From Holtiella tumoricola (GTDB taxonomy: Bacteria; Bacillota; Clostridia; Lachnospirales; Cellulosilyticaceae): DNA of 64,000 bases. Made by a program: the position numbers and the translations under genes. The DNA lies in contig NZ_JAQIFT010000045.1 of NCBI RefSeq assembly GCF_027857615.1, forward strand, positions 1 through 64,000, in the 5' to 3' direction. The notes beneath the pieces are model-generated. The model ran no database searches. It saw only the letters and a program-made list of their open reading frames with translations, and was not told where the DNA came from. Of the stretch, positions 34,563-43,499 are shown in pieces. The first letter of the stretch is position 1. Each line of letters starts with the position of its first letter.

Positions 34563-34734
34563 GATGTTGCTGAAAGACTTGGTTATGAAAATCCAAGCAA
34601 GGCATTAAAAGACCATGTTGATGATGAGGATAAACTCAATAACAAATCGTTATCCAGTTTAGGACAAAGAGGTGGATGGTTAATTAATGAGTCAGGACTA
34701 TACTCATTAGTGTTAATACCTCCCCATGTATGAA
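34563..34734 (+). pseudogene. Fragment of a Bro-N domain phage antirepressor
   Basis: Translation on the plus strand gives DVAERLGYENPSKALKDHVD and, further on, GGWLINESGLYSLVL, which match the start, middle and end of the Bro-N DNA-binding domain. The frame is interrupted by TGA directly upstream and stops soon after SLVL, where the intact protein would continue. No start codon or ribosome site is present. It is a decayed remnant in opposite orientation to the prophage genes. Confidence 0.72.
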
Positions 34735-34935
34735 AACTCTATACTATATATATGAATTATCGTTGTTGGGGGGGTATACTATCTATACCAAACTTATGGT
34801 ATAAAAAATGCAAATTGGTATAAAATAAATTAAGAAACCTTATATATCAAGGGGTTGAGGGGTACTTGTGTTGAAGCAAACAATATATATAATGGTATAA
34901 TAGCAAGCCCATAAAATAGGTTCATTAAAAGAACT

Positions 34936-35076
34936 TGTTTTAAGATTGATTTTATTGATATTTTAAATTGTTATGCGTCTGATGCACGACAATTATTAGA
35001 GGGACTGGGATACAGTAAGATGGAACAATTCAAGGAAAGCGTTGATTTTATTGACTTTAAATCCACTCGTCACTAG
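34936..35076 (+). pseudogene. Fragment of an AntA/AntB-type phage antirepressor
   Basis: The frame reads ASDARQLLEGLGYSKMEQFK followed by ESVDFIDF, similar to AntA/AntB proteins (ARDLHxxLG, then the xFxENVDF segment). It ends at TAG; after a frame change the next bases read FLT-stop-DIS, resembling the FLTLDMA of intact members. So it is broken by at least one frameshift and one stop codon. It probably belongs to the same remnant lysogeny region as the Bro-N fragment. Confidence 0.6.
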
Positions 35077-35336
35077 ATTACGACCTACTTTTTAACTTGA
35101 GATATATCAAGCAACAGATTATATAGGCACAAAATATCTACCTTCTACCAGAGAATGGTGGGGACGAGATTACCACGTTGAATTTGACTGAGGTTCTTAA
35201 AGGACTTTAGTTGTTCTTTTTCTAAAACCTCTAACCCATTGCTTTCTAATATATACGCTAAAAAAGAGACTTAGAAAATTTCATCTAAGCCTTGTATAAA
35301 CTATATCTATTTGGTTATACTATATCTACACATGTA

Positions 35337-35618
35337 TTAGGCTTTGACATATACTCTTCTTTTTGAAGATGTACGTGTTGAAGCTTTTTTCTTTTTCACT
35401 ACTTTATAACCTTTCACATTAGTAGCAAATAAAATTACATTCCAAATCAAAAATATCAAATTGAAATATGGTACTAACGTGAAGATCAAGAACATTTTGT
35501 AGTGAAATCCCTTGTACATATTAATCATCTTCAGTCCAAAGTAGTTTACCAAATACGTTGTTAATGCAAGTGTACTGATTGTGATACTGAGTAATGCTGC
35601 AAGTGTTAAATTGGTCAT
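35337..35618 (-). CDS. Small two-helix membrane protein, prophage end
   Basis: A 93-residue protein with two membrane helices (about 5-27 and 42-66) and a strongly basic tail (KVVKKKKASTRTSSKRR). I do not recognise the family. GGAGG lies 11 bases before the ATG. It is the most downstream intact gene of the prophage seen here, after the replication-relaxation gene, and marks the edge next to the antirepressor fragments. Confidence 0.6.
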   Translation of the reverse strand: MTNLTLAALLSITISTLALTTYLVNYFGLKMINMYKGFHYKMFLIFTLVPYFNLIFLIWNVILFATNVKGYKVVKKKKASTRTSSKRRVYVKA

Positions 35619-35787
35619 TTCTTATCATTCCTCCATTGTAAATTAGATAGTTTTATATCGCTTTTATGACGCTCTGCTATGTCTACTGACGGTGCATTGA
35701 ACCATTAAAGCTGTATAGCACATGAATAAGTCACATCTTAAATATGTTATTCTATGGCTATGTACAGGAGGACTTTGTGTCCTCGAG

Positions 35788-36363
35788 TTAACTAAATATG
35801 TCTTGGAAGTTGGATAGATCGGTTTTAATATGCCTATACTCAAATTTAATCTTGCTGCTATCCACCTTTTTATCGGTAATGTACACTATAATTGGCTTAT
35901 CATCTTCATTGAAGTATTTTCTCCAATTAATTAATAGAAAGTTAAAGTGTTTATCATAGTTGATACTAGAGTGATTCTGTTTAGTCTCAATCTCCACAAT
36001 GAATGAATACTTCTGATGTTTATAAGTTCCCTTAACTACTAAATCTGGTCTGATATTCTCCATTACTGGTTCGACTTTAAACTCATCTATATCCGATTCA
36101 TGTAATAACTTTAAGAAGAATTCTACCCTAATGTTATTATGGATAAATTGCTTTAATGATCTAATCCTATATGCTGAGTAAATGAATCCTTTGCCTATCT
36201 TATTTTCTGTCTTGTAAATCAACTTATCTTTATGCAATCTATTAAGCCTGTTATAGCAAATTTTCAAGTTATCTTCATATGCTACTTTAGCAATTTGTTT
36301 AGGTACTGCCATGTTGAATTGTTCCAAGAATGATATAGCAATAGCATCTCTTTCAGTAACCAT
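35788..36363 (-). CDS. Replication-relaxation family protein
   Basis: A 191-residue protein. An N-terminal winged-helix part (MVTERDAIAISFLEQF to KLIYKTENKIGKGFIYS) precedes a nuclease-like core with RPDLVVKG and FIVEIETKQN, giving a D-ExK arrangement reminiscent of PD-(D/E)XK folds. Proteins of this type occur on plasmids and integrative elements, often beside an FtsK/TraG-like ATPase, as here (11 bases upstream). A role in plasmid-like replication or DNA transfer is inferred from that pairing. Confidence 0.65.
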   Translation of the reverse strand: MVTERDAIAISFLEQFNMAVPKQIAKVAYEDNLKICYNRLNRLHKDKLIYKTENKIGKGFIYSAYRIRSLKQFIHNNIRVEFFLKLLHESDIDEFKVEPVMENIRPDLVVKGTYKHQKYSFIVEIETKQNHSSINYDKHFNFLLINWRKYFNEDDKPIIVYITDKKVDSSKIKFEYRHIKTDLSNFQDIFS

Positions 36364-36374
36364 GAAATCACATC

Positions 36375-37565
36375 CTAGAATAGTTTAGTAACTTTGCTTG
36401 AGATAGGCTCGTTTGAATTAACTTCTGAATCTAATTTCGCAAATTTTTTTACAGTTTCCTCTATCACGCTATCTTCTATTAAATACGCTTTAAAGAACAC
36501 TTCTTTTGTATCTATAATGGATATACTTTCCCCTGCGTTTAATTTTTCAAGTCCGTCTCTACCAATTAGCAAATTTGAATTATGTGCATCTGACATCTTC
36601 ATGCCTATTTTGCAGTACACGTTATTTTTCAAACTCGATGGAATTGAATCGACCGTGGCTCTTTGACTTGCAAGTAGTATGTGCATACCTACCGCCCTTA
36701 CTTTTCTGATTAACTCAATAAGTGAATCCATCGCATCCTCGTCATCATTTAAATCTGGGAATTCATCAATAATAATATAAGCACGCTTCATAGTCGTGTT
36801 TGGCTTATCATTTACGTATTTACTAAAATCACGATAACCAGCTTCTTTCATCACCTGTACTCTAGCCTTAAACTCTTCTTCTATTTTAGCTATAACTAAT
36901 TTTGCACCTTGTAAGTCTTCGGCATAGGCTACTACATTTCTAACATTTTGATATATCCCTAACTCAATACCATTCTTCATATCAATCAAGAACAACTTAG
37001 ACTTCGGTGAATTATTTATAATATGGTCTATAATGCAATTTAAAAGGTTAGACTTTCCTCCACCTGTGCCGGCGATAATCATTGCATGAGGATCTTTTTT
37101 AACATCCCATGACGTAACATCTCCATCTAAATTAATTCCAAGAGGTATCAAATTCTTAGGTGTCTTTTCAAACTCATAAGGTATTATTGGCAATTCTGAT
37201 ACCCTAGACCTAAATATCATTCTTCCATTCTCGTAGTAGATTTCTAAGTTATCTACCCTTAACTTTTGTCTTATTGTTTCTTCATGTTTTTTAAAGTCTG
37301 CAACACTCAATGTGTCTGATAGGTAGAATGATACTTTACTATAGAATTCATGTTTCTCTACTTCTCCTACTGCTTTTATCCAGTCTGTTTTAGGATCAAT
37401 AATGCCTAAATTAGAAAAGAATTGAGTGTATTGCTCATCAAGAGTGAGTTCTACATCTTTCTTTGATCTCTTTCTATTTTTGATATATTTAAATACTTCT
37501 GGAGCAATACTCATACCAAACAGCCCTGTAGCACCTGTTAACATCATCATAGTTCCCAATATCAT
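36375..37565 (-). CDS. FtsK/SpoIIIE-like DNA translocase ATPase
   Basis: A 396-residue protein with a hydrophobic N-terminus (about 1-20) and a RecA-type ATPase core. Walker A AGTGGGKSNLL (residues 165-175), Walker B RAYIIIDEFPDL (Asp267-Glu268) and the following HILLASQRATVDSIPSSLK are typical of FtsK/SpoIIIE and of the coupling ATPases of conjugative elements. No gamma domain is seen. It would pump DNA, in segregation or transfer. GGAGGT precedes the ATG. It is coupled to the replication-relaxation gene, outside the usual late-gene order of a siphophage. Confidence 0.85.
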   Translation of the reverse strand: MILGTMMMLTGATGLFGMSIAPEVFKYIKNRKRSKKDVELTLDEQYTQFFSNLGIIDPKTDWIKAVGEVEKHEFYSKVSFYLSDTLSVADFKKHEETIRQKLRVDNLEIYYENGRMIFRSRVSELPIIPYEFEKTPKNLIPLGINLDGDVTSWDVKKDPHAMIIAGTGGGKSNLLNCIIDHIINNSPKSKLFLIDMKNGIELGIYQNVRNVVAYAEDLQGAKLVIAKIEEEFKARVQVMKEAGYRDFSKYVNDKPNTTMKRAYIIIDEFPDLNDDEDAMDSLIELIRKVRAVGMHILLASQRATVDSIPSSLKNNVYCKIGMKMSDAHNSNLLIGRDGLEKLNAGESISIIDTKEVFFKAYLIEDSVIEETVKKFAKLDSEVNSNEPISSKVTKLF

Positions 37566-37578
37566 AAGACACCTCCAC

Positions 37579-37881
37579 TTAAATTAAGTTTTTTGGATTA
37601 ATATTTTTACAGTGTTTATCTTTAGTGTCTTCTAACATGCGTTCTATTTTCTTATGCTTCTCATAGGCTTTTAACTTTCTATCCCATTCGTCTCCTGACT
37701 TGTTATCTGCCATTAAAACGTTTTGAATAGCTGCAACTATCGCAAGTAATAATACAAAGATTAATATGATCGCTACTTCTTTATCTCTTAAACATGAAAT
37801 AAAACTTAATAATGATCCTAAACTATAAAGCTTGATACTCTTTCTCTTTGTCGTTTTTGGTCTGATATAATATATCTTCAT
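37579..37881 (-). CDS. Single-pass membrane protein of unknown function
   Basis: About 100 residues: a basic N-terminus (RPKTTKRKSIK), one or two membrane helices (about 20-57) and a charged helical tail (EWDRKLKAYEKHKKIERML). It lies 13 bases upstream of the FtsK-like gene, so it may be a membrane partner of that ATPase. AAGGTG lies 8 bases before the ATG chosen. Confidence 0.55.
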   Translation of the reverse strand: MKIYYIRPKTTKRKSIKLYSLGSLLSFISCLRDKEVAIILIFVLLLAIVAAIQNVLMADNKSGDEWDRKLKAYEKHKKIERMLEDTKDKHCKNINPKNLI

Positions 37882-38060
37882 AGACAAGACACCTTCTAAC
37901 AGTTTTTAATTTTATAACGCTATGAGGGGTTTAAGATAGAAGAAACGAACGGAGTGAGTGATGATATCTTAGGCATTGCAATACATAAGGCTACGTACCC
38001 ACAGTATAGGCTACCCACGTAACCTACACACAATACCCACATGATACTGCTCGTCACATT

Positions 38061-38315
38061 CTATAGTTTTTGATACTCTGTAAGACGTTTTTGACTGCAT
38101 CCATTTACCGTATTTATCGTCATAATGTGTGATTTACCCTGCTGTATTTGTTTAACTACATCTGTGTATTTTGCTGTGGTGGGAACTATCTCCCCATCTA
38201 CTAAGTCTATCAATGCAGTACCAGAAACCATCATTACAGGCTTATATTCAAACTCACCTTGATAAACTCTAACACTATCAGCTTTTAGTTTTTTAACGAT
38301 ATTCTCAAATTTCAT
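38061..38315 (-). CDS. Small hypothetical protein
   Basis: About 84 residues, no membrane segment, mixed alpha/beta. No recognised family. The ATG at 38315 follows GGGAG by 8 bases and overlaps the stop of the ribbon-helix-helix-like gene, so the two are coupled. The stretch 37882-38060 downstream holds nothing else I can support. Confidence 0.5.
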   Translation of the reverse strand: MKFENIVKKLKADSVRVYQGEFEYKPVMMVSGTALIDLVDGEIVPTTAKYTDVVKQIQQGKSHIMTINTVNGCSQKRLTEYQKL

Positions 38316-38317
38316 TA

Positions 38318-38569
38318 TCATTGCTCCCTTCCAAATAGATTATCTACTAATTTGTTTAATGTATCTTTGGTCTGTAAGTAGTTCTTATTAAGCACTTCTA
38401 CTTTATCTTCAAGTTGATTTAAGTCTTCTAATAGTGCGTACTCTTTTTCGTTTTCTTCTATATAGAATAGAATACATTTCTCAATAAACTTGCTTGCATT
38501 TTCTGCACGATCTAATGTAATTGATACAGTTTCATTTGTGATTGTAATATTTCTACGTTCTGCCTTCAT
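38318..38569 (-). CDS. Ribbon-helix-helix-like DNA-binding protein with coiled coil
   Basis: An 83-residue protein. The start (ERRNITITNETVSITLDRA, then ASKFIEKCILFYIEEN) fits a CopG/Arc-type ribbon-helix-helix, and the rest is a predicted coiled coil rich in Glu, Lys and Leu heptads. It might control copy number or the small operon it leads. It is divergent from the HTH regulator at 38711. AAGAGGTGA precedes the ATG. Confidence 0.55.
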   Translation of the reverse strand: MKAERRNITITNETVSITLDRAENASKFIEKCILFYIEENEKEYALLEDLNQLEDKVEVLNKNYLQTKDTLNKLVDNLFGREQ

Positions 38570-38710
38570 TACATGTCACCTCTTTAATGTGTACCTATTA
38601 TTTTGTTTTGGTGTTTATACTCCATCATATGCACGAATAATCGTTTAAATGCTTGACTATATTTAAAAATTTTTATATTTATGGTAAATTTTATATTAGG
38701 GGTGATACAA

Positions 38711-38911
38711 GTGATAAATTATAAGCCGTTCAAGATTTATATGATACAAAATAACATTGATAGGGATTACATGATAAATACTGTTGGTATCAGTAGCACT
38801 ACATATACAAAAATAATGCAAGATAAGCCACTGAGGCTTGATATAATAGAGTCTATTTGTTTGCATTTTAAAATACCAATTGAGCAATTTATAGAAATAG
38901 CAAATGGATAA
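38711..38911 (+). CDS. Small Cro/CI-type HTH regulator
   Basis: About 66 residues from the GTG at 38711 (AGGGGTGA upstream). It contains FKIYMIQNNIDRDYMINTVG, then SSTTYTKIMQ as the recognition helix, and the tail ICLHFKIPIEQFIEI, typical of XRE-family domains. It is the only intact plus-strand gene in the prophage and is divergent from the module of small genes, FtsK and replication-relaxation, which it probably represses. A TTGACT at 38653-38658 may be part of its promoter. Confidence 0.72.
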   Translation: MINYKPFKIYMIQNNIDRDYMINTVGISSTTYTKIMQDKPLRLDIIESICLHFKIPIEQFIEIANG

Positions 38912-38929
38912 GAGGGGGAATAAACCCCT

Positions 38930-39457
38930 CTATTTTACTTCTACAATAGGCATACCATCATACTCGATTGTAATTTTACTATCTCTTAAATCTTGTAATT
39001 TCACAAAGTTGTTACCGTTCTTTTCGATGTATTCAACTTCTTTTACTACTCCATTTAATTTGATTTTCAATGTATCTTTCTTTGGTTCATTCATCATCTG
39101 GAAATGAGGACTATCTTTAAAACTTGACCAATTGCCTCCCCATTCAAGACCGATTGATTCACCTATCTTCCCAACTCTTTTAAGAAGTGCTTCATCATAC
39201 TCATTTCCCTTTACATTAATGCATACGTCAAAAGCTTTACGTGAAGTATGTACGCTAGTTTTAGCATTAGTTACAATATTACCTGGTCTAGTTCTACCTT
39301 GTGCATAGAGATAATCTTGTCTTGCCTGTGATCTATACGTTTCCGTAATCTTAATATCAATACCTTGTTTCTTACACTCTTCAATTAACCTAGTTGCATA
39401 TGGTTTTAAGTATGATACTAGCTCATTTATGTCTTCACATCTCTTAGTTACATCCAT
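38930..39457 (-). CDS. Endolysin, M15 family L-alanyl-D-glutamate peptidase
   Basis: A 175-residue protein. Residues 1-120 form an M15C/VanY-like peptidase with the motifs ETYRSQARQDYLYAQGRTRP, SVHTSRKAFDVC and WGGNWSSFKDSPHFQM, giving the zinc ligands H-D-H and a catalytic acid. The C-terminal 50 residues form a small beta-rich segment that may bind cell wall. No signal peptide; export depends on the holin encoded directly upstream. It cuts peptidoglycan stem peptides at lysis. Confidence 0.9.
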   Translation of the reverse strand: MDVTKRCEDINELVSYLKPYATRLIEECKKQGIDIKITETYRSQARQDYLYAQGRTRPGNIVTNAKTSVHTSRKAFDVCINVKGNEYDEALLKRVGKIGESIGLEWGGNWSSFKDSPHFQMMNEPKKDTLKIKLNGVVKEVEYIEKNGNNFVKLQDLRDSKITIEYDGMPIVEVK

Positions 39458-39458
39458 A

Positions 39459-39722
39459 TTATTTGCCCTCTATCTTCTCTTCTATTTTATCAATTTTACC
39501 CTCTATCGTACTTAATTTTGCATCATATTTAGCTAGAATATTTCCAAAATTATCAAGTGCAATTTTAAACCCTTCTAACATTTGATATGATCTCTCTTCA
39601 CGTTTCTCATGCTGTTCCTGTGATTTAACCCATACTTTATAACCAAAGAATCCTAATGCTAATACACAGAAAATAGGAAATCCTACTCCTGTAATCAGTC
39701 CTTGTATTGTTGCAATATCCAT
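39459..39722 (-). CDS. Holin (BhlA/UviB-like)
   Basis: An 87-residue protein with one N-terminal membrane helix (GVGFPIFCVLALGFFGYKVW), a basic stretch and a charged C-terminal coiled coil (KLSTIEGKIDKIEEKIEGK). This is the layout of the BhlA/UviB group. It ends one base before the endolysin gene begins, making a holin-endolysin cassette. GAGGTGAT precedes the ATG. Confidence 0.82.
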   Translation of the reverse strand: MDIATIQGLITGVGFPIFCVLALGFFGYKVWVKSQEQHEKREERSYQMLEGFKIALDNFGNILAKYDAKLSTIEGKIDKIEEKIEGK

Positions 39723-39760
39723 CTAATCACCTCATTTCTGTATAAAAGGCATAAAAAATA

Positions 39761-39776
39761 CACCTATTATAAGGTG
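39761..39776 (-). terminator. Hairpin before the lysis genes
   Basis: Minus-strand CACCT and AGGTG form a short stem followed by TATTTTTTA, between the small tail gene and the holin gene. The stem is only five base pairs, so read-through is likely. Confidence 0.5.
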
Positions 39777-39802
39777 CTTCTCTATACCTATATGTATTTA
39801 AT

Positions 39803-40012
39803 TTAAACTGCTAGTGTTCCTTCAACTGGTACTTCTTCTGGCAATGGCTCTACAACTGGTGGAGTGTATACTGTTTCTGCTAGCATTGTAAGTTCCATAT
39901 ATTCATCTATTGTAAGTTTACCCATTGCAAAGAATACATCTAGTTTTTCAATAGCTTCCTCTTTAGTCTTGTAATACTTATTACTAATTAAAATTTTCAT
40001 GTTGTTGTACAT
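39803..40012 (-). CDS. Small tail-associated protein, XkdX-like position
   Basis: A 69-residue protein with YYKTKEEAIEKLDVFFAMGK and LTIDEYMELTMLAE, then a proline- and glutamate-rich tail. Short proteins with this kind of helix pair are commonly found between the baseplate/receptor genes and the holin in phages of Firmicutes (XkdX is an example). Function unknown. AGAGGATG precedes the ATG. Confidence 0.6.
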   Translation of the reverse strand: MYNNMKILISNKYYKTKEEAIEKLDVFFAMGKLTIDEYMELTMLAETVYTPPVVEPLPEEVPVEGTLAV

Positions 40013-40028
40013 TGTACATCATCCTCTC

Positions 40029-42239
40029 TTATTTTAAATTATTTATATCATCAACACATTCATTATATTGATCCATAGCATAATTACCTCTTAAACCCAA
40101 ATTGCTAGGACTATTAATGATTGCTTTAATCTCATCTAACTCTGTTCTCATTTCACTTACTCTATCTACCGGAGCAACCACCTTAAACTCACTAGGTGCA
40201 ACACCTGAATCAACCTTAATTGTGTTACTCTGTTGCAAAGCTATAGTAGGCATGAGTTCTTTTGGAATTGCTGTTACTACAGGAGTCTGTAAATCAACTC
40301 TCATACTACTATCATCAGCATCTTTAGTGTTTTGTGTATAAATCGCAGAACCATCTTCTTTTAGTTCTAACACGTCTTTTTTTGTCGTGGTTCCACCAAG
40401 CACAATAGGCGTTTTAACTCCATCTTTTAACCAGTAAAATGGGTATTTTAACCCGTTGCAATCTATGATTGCTTGTGTAGAAAACAAGGATGGTTTTCCA
40501 GTGGTAATCGAATTGGCAATAGCACTTTGGTCTCCTTCTAATACTACTAAATCTTTGCCTCTAATGTTATCTACATTATAAACATATCCTTCAGTAAGGT
40601 TATAACAATGTATAAAGTCAGTGTTTGACTCTAGTATCTCCTTAGTCCTAACCACCGCAAAGTTGCCAGTAATCTTATTTCGAGGTATCACCGCTTGATT
40701 AAAATAAATCTCTGATATATCTGGGTGTTTATTTATTAAAATAATTGTATACAGGGTGTTGGGCTTTAGAGCACTGGTGGGTATTTTTTCTGCCGGATAA
40801 TAACTATTACTCGTAGTATTCCATCTTGATACAATAGGATGTAGATTAACCGATTTATAGGTATTTCCTTTTATCTCCGCAGTTAAAATCTTACTTTTAT
40901 CTATAGCGTTAGGTATTGTTATAGCCGAACCATCAGTACTTACAAATTCTTTTTTACACATGTCATAGATACCAGTTAGGCACTCTTCTGCATTGTATCC
41001 ATTACGATGTATTACGTGTTCACTATCGGCGGCTAGTTTGTATGGTGATTTTGTACCATCTGTATTTGTTGTAGCGATTTGACTGATACTTGGTAAATTA
41101 TTTAGTGCTTGTAGATTTTGTTGAATTTCATTAGGTGTTAGCGTTTGGTTATAAATAATTGCATATACATCAGAACCAATTGCAACTCCTGCGCCAGCAC
41201 CATATCCTTTTATTGACAATGGCGTGCTAGGACTTGATTGATAATTTTTTGTTATAATACTATTTGTTAATAATGAAGAACCTTGAAGTAATTGTAAGAT
41301 ATATTTTTCTGTATCAAATTTGCTAATTACAACCGTATACTCTACTCCAACATTTAAACCTTGTGTATTTAATTTATTTATACTACTCGCTCCAGAATTA
41401 CCAAAATACAAATCTTTTGATGCGTGTGTATACATTCTAAACCCACTAAGTAGAGATGAACTAGGACAATTGCCTAAAATTGAACCATCTGATGATGACA
41501 TAGTAAATTTAACAATAATTGTAAAATTTTTGTCATTTGGATTAAATGTAGTTGCTTCAAAAGATGTGTAATTTTTATTTTCAATTAACCCATCCTGCAC
41601 TACTTTTGAACGAATAAAATCAAAATTTGACTTGCTGACTTGGTCTATGGTTAGTACCTTATCAAACTTCGCCCCTTGTTCTTTAGCATAATCGCCTTGT
41701 GCTTTAGCGTAGTCTCCATTAGCCATAATTTGAGCGGCTTTGCTTTCAGCTAAGTTTGCTGTAGTAAGTGCACCTTCTGCTGTTGCCTTTGCTTGATTTG
41801 CTACTGTATTTGCATTACTTACTTCTAAAATCATATTTTGCAAAATACTAAAATTAGGATCAGCCTGTGCAGTTTCATCATTCATTAAACTTTTTCTAAC
41901 GCTATATACAAACGTAGGCGTAGTAAGTCTTAATGATTGATTAATTGAATCATAAATTTGTAGTTCTGCTCTATAATTACCAGCTTTGCTAAACATACTT
42001 TGCAGCAATGTAATTTCACACTTACCATTTGTAGCGTCTATAATGTTGCAATCTTGTTGTTGACCCTCAATAACCATTCGAATGATGCAGTTTGATAAAT
42101 TATATTTTGTGATCTTATTTTCTAATATAGAAAACTTCAATACACAATTACCATTATCTTCTGTAACGAAAACAATATTTTGAGGGTTTAATACTCCACG
42201 ATATATGTCAATAAGTATTTCGTATTCTTTGTTTTTCAA
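40029..42239 (-). CDS. Baseplate upper protein/receptor-binding protein (BppU-like)
   Basis: A 736-residue structural protein. Residues 1-125 match the BppU N-terminal domain (DUF2479: IDIYRGVLNPQNIVFVTEDN, CEITLLQSMFSKAGNYRAEL). A helical, Ala-rich stretch (150-195) is followed by a LamG/concanavalin-like domain (about 215-375; NKNYTSFEATTFNPNDKNFT, GFRMYTHASKDLYFG) and further beta-rich domains ending in a helical coil. It probably decorates the tail tip and recognises surface sugars. It begins with TTG after AAGG. Confidence 0.8.
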   Translation of the reverse strand: MKNKEYEILIDIYRGVLNPQNIVFVTEDNGNCVLKFSILENKITKYNLSNCIIRMVIEGQQQDCNIIDATNGKCEITLLQSMFSKAGNYRAELQIYDSINQSLRLTTPTFVYSVRKSLMNDETAQADPNFSILQNMILEVSNANTVANQAKATAEGALTTANLAESKAAQIMANGDYAKAQGDYAKEQGAKFDKVLTIDQVSKSNFDFIRSKVVQDGLIENKNYTSFEATTFNPNDKNFTIIVKFTMSSSDGSILGNCPSSSLLSGFRMYTHASKDLYFGNSGASSINKLNTQGLNVGVEYTVVISKFDTEKYILQLLQGSSLLTNSIITKNYQSSPSTPLSIKGYGAGAGVAIGSDVYAIIYNQTLTPNEIQQNLQALNNLPSISQIATTNTDGTKSPYKLAADSEHVIHRNGYNAEECLTGIYDMCKKEFVSTDGSAITIPNAIDKSKILTAEIKGNTYKSVNLHPIVSRWNTTSNSYYPAEKIPTSALKPNTLYTIILINKHPDISEIYFNQAVIPRNKITGNFAVVRTKEILESNTDFIHCYNLTEGYVYNVDNIRGKDLVVLEGDQSAIANSITTGKPSLFSTQAIIDCNGLKYPFYWLKDGVKTPIVLGGTTTKKDVLELKEDGSAIYTQNTKDADDSSMRVDLQTPVVTAIPKELMPTIALQQSNTIKVDSGVAPSEFKVVAPVDRVSEMRTELDEIKAIINSPSNLGLRGNYAMDQYNECVDDINNLK

Positions 42240-42243
42240 GTTA

Positions 42244-42438
42244 TCACGACCTTTCTTTATATAATAATTTTCCTAAAATCAAAATAGTACCACTCACATA
42301 GTTGATATAAACTCTATCGTCTTTATTAACTTGTGAAATGCTATTATAGTAAGTTTCTCTAGCTTCTTGCTCACCATCTAGCCTAAGCTTTATACCATTA
42401 CTTGTAACTTCTTCTACTGTTGCAAAATATTGATTCAT
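42244..42438 (-). CDS. Small beta-barrel tail accessory protein
   Basis: A 64-residue protein, entirely beta-strand in prediction, with GIKLRLDGEQEARETYY and DRVYINYVSGTILILGKL. Small OB-like proteins of this kind occur next to baseplate genes. It overlaps the upstream gene by four bases (ATGA), which indicates coupled translation and a joint role. Confidence 0.6.
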   Translation of the reverse strand: MNQYFATVEEVTSNGIKLRLDGEQEARETYYNSISQVNKDDRVYINYVSGTILILGKLLYKERS

Positions 42439-43499
42439 TCCAGTCTCACCAGCCTTTTACATGTATGATTCATCTTAGCACCAGCTTTTAACTGCATAGA
42501 GTAAGATTTTTCAATAAAAATTCCATTAACATTATCACTTCTTAAATCTATAATGTCATTCGTGTTATGATTTGGCATATTTAAAGTCTCAAATGTTATC
42601 TCCTGTTCTACTTGTACAGAATTAAAAGCTAACTTCCTGACTAAATTATCAAGTTCTTTCTGATTTGCTATATTATCAATAGACTTTATATCAGTGATCT
42701 TCTTACCGTTTCTTCTTATAACAGAAAACTTACTAAGCGTATCATTATTTATGTAGGTAGATTTCATTTCTGCTATGTTAGGACTTGATACAATACGTGT
42801 AAACACGTTAGGTATATTATAGTAATCCATATTGATGCCGATATTACCACTTATAACAGAAAATTCATTACTCTCATAAACATGACTTACGTTTATTGGA
42901 CTAGGTTCTACATACTTTCTGCTAACAAACCACCCCTCTGCATCTGTTGATAGTTTTGTGTAGTTTATTTGCTCTGCCACATAATTAAACCACTCTAGTT
43001 TATTCTTAGAGTGGTCACATATTAAATCAGTATTTAATGTTAGTGTAGTGCTAGGAATGTTAATCTTAGTAACCCCACATGAGATTATGAAGTATTTAAG
43101 CACATCAATATAGTTAGTGCCTTTTATAAATAGCTTAGGAGTTATATCTCTATCCTGTTGTATATAATAAGTCTGGTCATAACATGTACATTCACAAATA
43201 CCATTTAATTCCCTCGGATTTACAAATAGGTATACACCTAATGGGTACCATTTGATACTTCCATTGATATATACCCCCATAGATACCTTAACTTTATCAT
43301 TTAAAAAATCTATTCTATCATCTGTAAGAAACTTCAATTCAGCACTTCTTTGTATAGTATCTTCACTATTTAAAGTAACAGTACCGCCTATAAGGCTTAA
43401 ATCAAACCTTTTGATACCATAAAAGTCCATACATTCTGCTTTATACACTTCATGCCTACTACCATTTTTACAATAAAGTGCTTCTAATTCATTAGTCAT
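42435..43499 (-). CDS. Phage tail/baseplate protein
   Basis: A 354-residue protein with repeated segments of the type DRIDFLNDKVKVSMGVYING and WYPLGVYLFVNPREL that occur in baseplate hub or tail-spike base proteins of Firmicutes siphophages, followed by a gp27-like region (DRDITPKLFIKGTNYIDVLK). It lies between the distal tail protein and the receptor-binding protein and overlaps the former by eight bases. The exact name is uncertain; it takes the position of the tail-associated hub. Confidence 0.7.
   Translation of the reverse strand: MTNELEALYCKNGSRHEVYKAECMDFYGIKRFDLSLIGGTVTLNSEDTIQRSAELKFLTDDRIDFLNDKVKVSMGVYINGSIKWYPLGVYLFVNPRELNGICECTCYDQTYYIQQDRDITPKLFIKGTNYIDVLKYFIISCGVTKINIPSTTLTLNTDLICDHSKNKLEWFNYVAEQINYTKLSTDAEGWFVSRKYVEPSPINVSHVYESNEFSVISGNIGINMDYYNIPNVFTRIVSSPNIAEMKSTYINNDTLSKFSVIRRNGKKITDIKSIDNIANQKELDNLVRKLAFNSVQVEQEITFETLNMPNHNTNDIIDLRSDNVNGIFIEKSYSMQLKAGAKMNHTCKRLVRLE

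Noticed and set aside
34005..35336. tRNA gene or attachment site at the prophage boundary
   Set aside because: No cloverleaf-like sequence was seen, and the other end of the element is outside the window, so no repeat can be compared.
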